Below, one piece after another: positions 6,052-7,652 of a stretch of 7,652 bases of DNA. Every line of letters starts with the position of its first letter. Position 1 is the first letter of the stretch. The stretch covers positions 1 through 7,652 of the forward strand of contig CAYLVH010000081.1 of NCBI GenBank assembly GCA_964387095.1, in the 5' to 3' direction. Made by a program: the position numbers and the translations under genes. Source of the DNA: JAJQBJ01 sp964387095. Lineage in GTDB: Bacteria > Bacillota > Clostridia > Oscillospirales > Oscillospiraceae. The notes beneath the pieces were generated by a model. The model had not been told where the DNA came from and did no database searches. It worked only from the letters and a program-made list of their open reading frames with translations.

Positions 6052-6969
6052 TCAATTTTGATGAACGGTAAAATAATACTCCGCATTGCCGCTGTAATTC
6101 TCATCCTCCCAGGTCAGCGTGACCACCAGGATCCAATCCTGACTGTCATCCGGCAGGGTAATGACGGTTCCGTCCACTGTCAGCTCCATGGGTTCCGCCT
6201 GATCATTCCCCCAGCTGTCCCCGGAATAGCAATAGGCGCTGATACTTTCCAGGCCATTCTCCACAGTTTCCAGCTTCAGGCTATCCTGGCCGTAAAGCTG
6301 GATGGCGGTTATGGTATCCTCCCTATCCAGCACGAAAGCACCGCAGGCAAAGATCGTGCTCATTTCATCGCCGTCGGGGAAAGTCCATTCATAGCTGCCC
6401 GAGCGGATCTCCGCACCGTTGACATACAGCGCGGGGGGCTCGGTCAACAGTTCGCTTTCCGGGGAATCACCGGTTATTCCCTCAGGTTTTGTTGTTTCGG
6501 CGTTTCCCTCTCCAGCTGTCCCCGGGGTGTGGGTCATTGGTGCCGTCTCCTCCGGTTCGGCAGGCCCTGCCGCTTGGCCGTAGCTCGAATGATCCTCCGT
6601 GCTCCCGGGCGAACTCTCGTCCGTTATTTTTTCGCTGGCATTCAAGGTTCCTTCCTGGGAGCTCTCCCCACTTACATCCCCGGCTTCCTCCTCGGTCGTC
6701 TCCGTGTCCTCCCCCGATGGAACGGACTCCATATCCGAGGCTTCTTGGTAACTGCTGCTGTCAAAGCCTCCAAAGCTGAAAATCCTTCCCAGGAAAATAA
6801 AACCACAGGTCAATCCGATGACCAGAATCAACGTGGCGACCAGGCTCCCCCATCTCCGCCAGAAGGAGGGGGTAGGCTTGGGCTTGGAAGCCCGGCGGAC
6901 ATGCTCTGCCTCATCGATGAGGCTGTCATCCACCTGGCCGATGGCGTCCAGCAGCTTGTCATTTTTCAT
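6052..6969 (-). CDS. Putative membrane anti-sigma factor with extracellular domain
   Basis: The 305-residue product has a cytoplasmic N-terminus with KLLDAIGQVDDSLIDEAE (5-22), a segment that from memory begins many clostridial ECF anti-sigma proteins. One membrane helix follows at about 42-64, preceded by RRW and basic residues (inside-positive). Residues 70-175 are a Ser/Thr/Glu/Pro/Gly-rich linker, probably disordered and wall-spanning. A compact domain (about 178-305, starting PPALYVNGAEI) has alternating beta-like segments; I do not recognise it. The role as anti-sigma is inferred from topology, the N-terminal motif and position: its ATG overlaps the sigma stop by 4 bases (ATGA, 6966-6969), which implies translational coupling. 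It would hold the sigma factor at the membrane until an envelope signal acts on the outer domain. No zinc-binding HxxxCxxC motif is present. Broken SLH coding sequence follows directly in the same frame. Confidence 0.75.
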   Translation of the reverse strand: MKNDKLLDAIGQVDDSLIDEAEHVRRASKPKPTPSFWRRWGSLVATLILVIGLTCGFIFLGRIFSFGGFDSSSYQEASDMESVPSGEDTETTEEEAGDVSGESSQEGTLNASEKITDESSPGSTEDHSSYGQAAGPAEPEETAPMTHTPGTAGEGNAETTKPEGITGDSPESELLTEPPALYVNGAEIRSGSYEWTFPDGDEMSTIFACGAFVLDREDTITAIQLYGQDSLKLETVENGLESISAYCYSGDSWGNDQAEPMELTVDGTVITLPDDSQDWILVVTLTWEDENYSGNAEYYFTVHQN

Positions 6970-7523
6970 CCCACTGTCACCCCTTCCTTTTCCAGCCGTT
7001 CCTTCAATTTGACCCTGGTCCGGTGCAGATTGGATTTCACCGCGCTTTCGCTCATGGAATAGCGCTTTGCGATAACCCCAATGGAATCCGCATACCAGTA
7101 CCGCCGCAGGAACAGCACCCGGCTGGCAAGGTCGCTCTCCTTCAAAAACCGGCTGATGATCCGGGCAGTCTCCTCCACATTCAGGTCCTCGTCAATCTCC
7201 CGGCCCGAGGTGCAGTCGTCCAGCTCCAGGTCAATCAGGTTCAGCTCCCCGCCCCGCTTCTCCGCGGTCCTTTTCCGGTAGCGGTCCAAGGACAGGTTCC
7301 GGGTGATTTTCCCCAAAAAGGCAGAGAGAATCTGCGGCCTTTGGGGAGGTATGGCGTTCCAGGCCCGGAACCAAGTATCGTTGATGCACTCCTCAGAGTC
7401 CTCATGATTCGTCAAAATATTGCGGGCAATGGTATAGCAATAGGGATGGTATTTCAGGTCGGTTTCCGCCACAGCCCGCTCGTCTCTGTCCCAGTACAGC
7501 CGGATAATTGCAAGGTCCTCCAT
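6966..7523 (-). CDS. ECF-type RNA polymerase sigma factor
   Basis: The 185-residue protein has the two-domain ECF build. The sigma-2 region is at about 23-90, with YCYTIARNILTNHEDSEECI, NDTWFRAWNAIPP, then FLGKITRNLSLDRYRKR (the -10-recognition helix). After an acidic linker (95-118), the sigma-4 region at about 130-180 carries the HTH DSIGVIAKRYSMSESAVKSN followed by LHRTRVKLKERL for the -35. It would direct RNA polymerase to a small regulon, probably for envelope stress. The ATG at 7523 has GGAGG at 7530-7534, six bases away. The stop overlaps the downstream anti-sigma start by 4 bases. An ECF-like promoter upstream suggests autoregulation. The exact ECF group cannot be fixed here, though the pair resembles common clostridial groups. 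Confidence 0.92.
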   Translation of the reverse strand: MEDLAIIRLYWDRDERAVAETDLKYHPYCYTIARNILTNHEDSEECINDTWFRAWNAIPPQRPQILSAFLGKITRNLSLDRYRKRTAEKRGGELNLIDLELDDCTSGREIDEDLNVEETARIISRFLKESDLASRVLFLRRYWYADSIGVIAKRYSMSESAVKSNLHRTRVKLKERLEKEGVTVG

Positions 7524-7557
7524 TGTCTTCCTCCTCTTTCTTTGGGCTTCTATTTAT

Positions 7558-7585
7558 TTAGACGTAAAAATTGGAAAAAGGTTGC
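7558..7585 (-). promoter_or_regulatory. Candidate ECF autoregulatory promoter
   Basis: On the minus strand GCAACC (7580-7585), followed by TTTTT, lies 15 bases before CGTCTAA (7558-7564). This matches the AAC-containing -35 and CGTC/CGTA -10 typical of ECF sigma factors in Firmicutes. The leader to the sigma ATG is about 34 bases. It suggests that the sigma factor transcribes its own operon. A weaker sigma-A-like pair, TTGCCT-N16-TATAAA, lies further upstream around 7590-7617 and could supply basal expression. Confidence 0.6.
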
Positions 7586-7624
7586 GGCTTTTTTATAAAT
7601 TTTAATTTATCATAGGCAAGCTAG

Positions 7625-7652
7625 GCCGGCAATAAAAACACCCGCCGTTTGC
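7625..7652 (-). terminator. Possible terminator half, cut by the window edge
   Basis: On the minus strand the window begins GCAAACGGCGGGTG and then TTTTTATT, which looks like the 3' arm and T-run of an intrinsic terminator for a gene to the right. The partner arm would lie beyond 7652, so this cannot be confirmed. Confidence 0.3.

Noticed and set aside
6058..7062. 334-residue plus-strand open frame opposite the sigma/anti-sigma pair
   Set aside because: The minus-strand genes have clear motifs, overlap by ATGA and have good ribosome-binding sites; the plus frame has none of these.
7594..7612. ATAAATT-TT-AATTTAT inverted repeat upstream of the sigma gene
   Set aside because: It is only A and T in a very AT-rich leader, where such symmetry arises easily; no regulator is implied.

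Overview
The window looks like chromosomal sequence from a gut-type, moderately GC-rich Firmicute of class Clostridia, probably Oscillospiraceae (Oscillibacter/Lawsonibacter-like). This is inferred from the combination of a two-gene SUF-like Fe-S operon, a GTP-type PEP carboxykinase, SLH-repeat sequence, and an ECF sigma/anti-sigma pair whose anti-sigma starts with a DAIGxxDDxLIxEAE-like segment. It is a draft assembly: 100 N at 4692-4791 is a scaffold gap of unknown true length, so nothing should be read across it.

Layout. Plus strand, 1-1823: a promoter with a perfect dyad at the expected transcription start, then smsC (SufC-like ATPase) and smsB (SufB/D-like scaffold), one base apart. This resembles the SUF-like minimal system. 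1824-2033 is a convergent intergenic region with a strong bidirectional terminator and a short sequence family repeated in both orientations. Minus strand, 2034-4445: coaD (CoA biosynthesis) and pckG (gluconeogenesis/anaplerosis), each with its own sigma-A-like promoter; pckG also has a clean terminator. They look like independent housekeeping genes.

Minus strand, 4589-6051: a broken region around the gap. Reading through frame changes gives one plausible chain: three SLH repeats, an unrecognised domain, then a tail with YD-like repeats. The chain needs three single-base corrections, contains one in-frame TGA, and has no signal peptide or ribosome-binding site. Its last 33 residues lie on the other side of the gap in a frame that gene callers would miss. 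It is either a decayed cell-surface protein gene or an intact one damaged by homopolymer errors near a contig end.

Minus strand, 6052-7523: an ECF sigma factor overlapping a single-pass membrane anti-sigma-like protein by 4 bases, preceded by a GCAACC-N15-CGTCTAA element that looks like an autoregulatory ECF promoter. The pair probably senses an envelope signal; the SLH remnant directly downstream may once have been part of the same surface-related locus.

I found no CRISPR array, tRNA, rRNA, insertion sequence or phage gene. The least explained parts are the smsC leader dyad, the repeats between smsB and coaD, and the broken SLH/YD locus.
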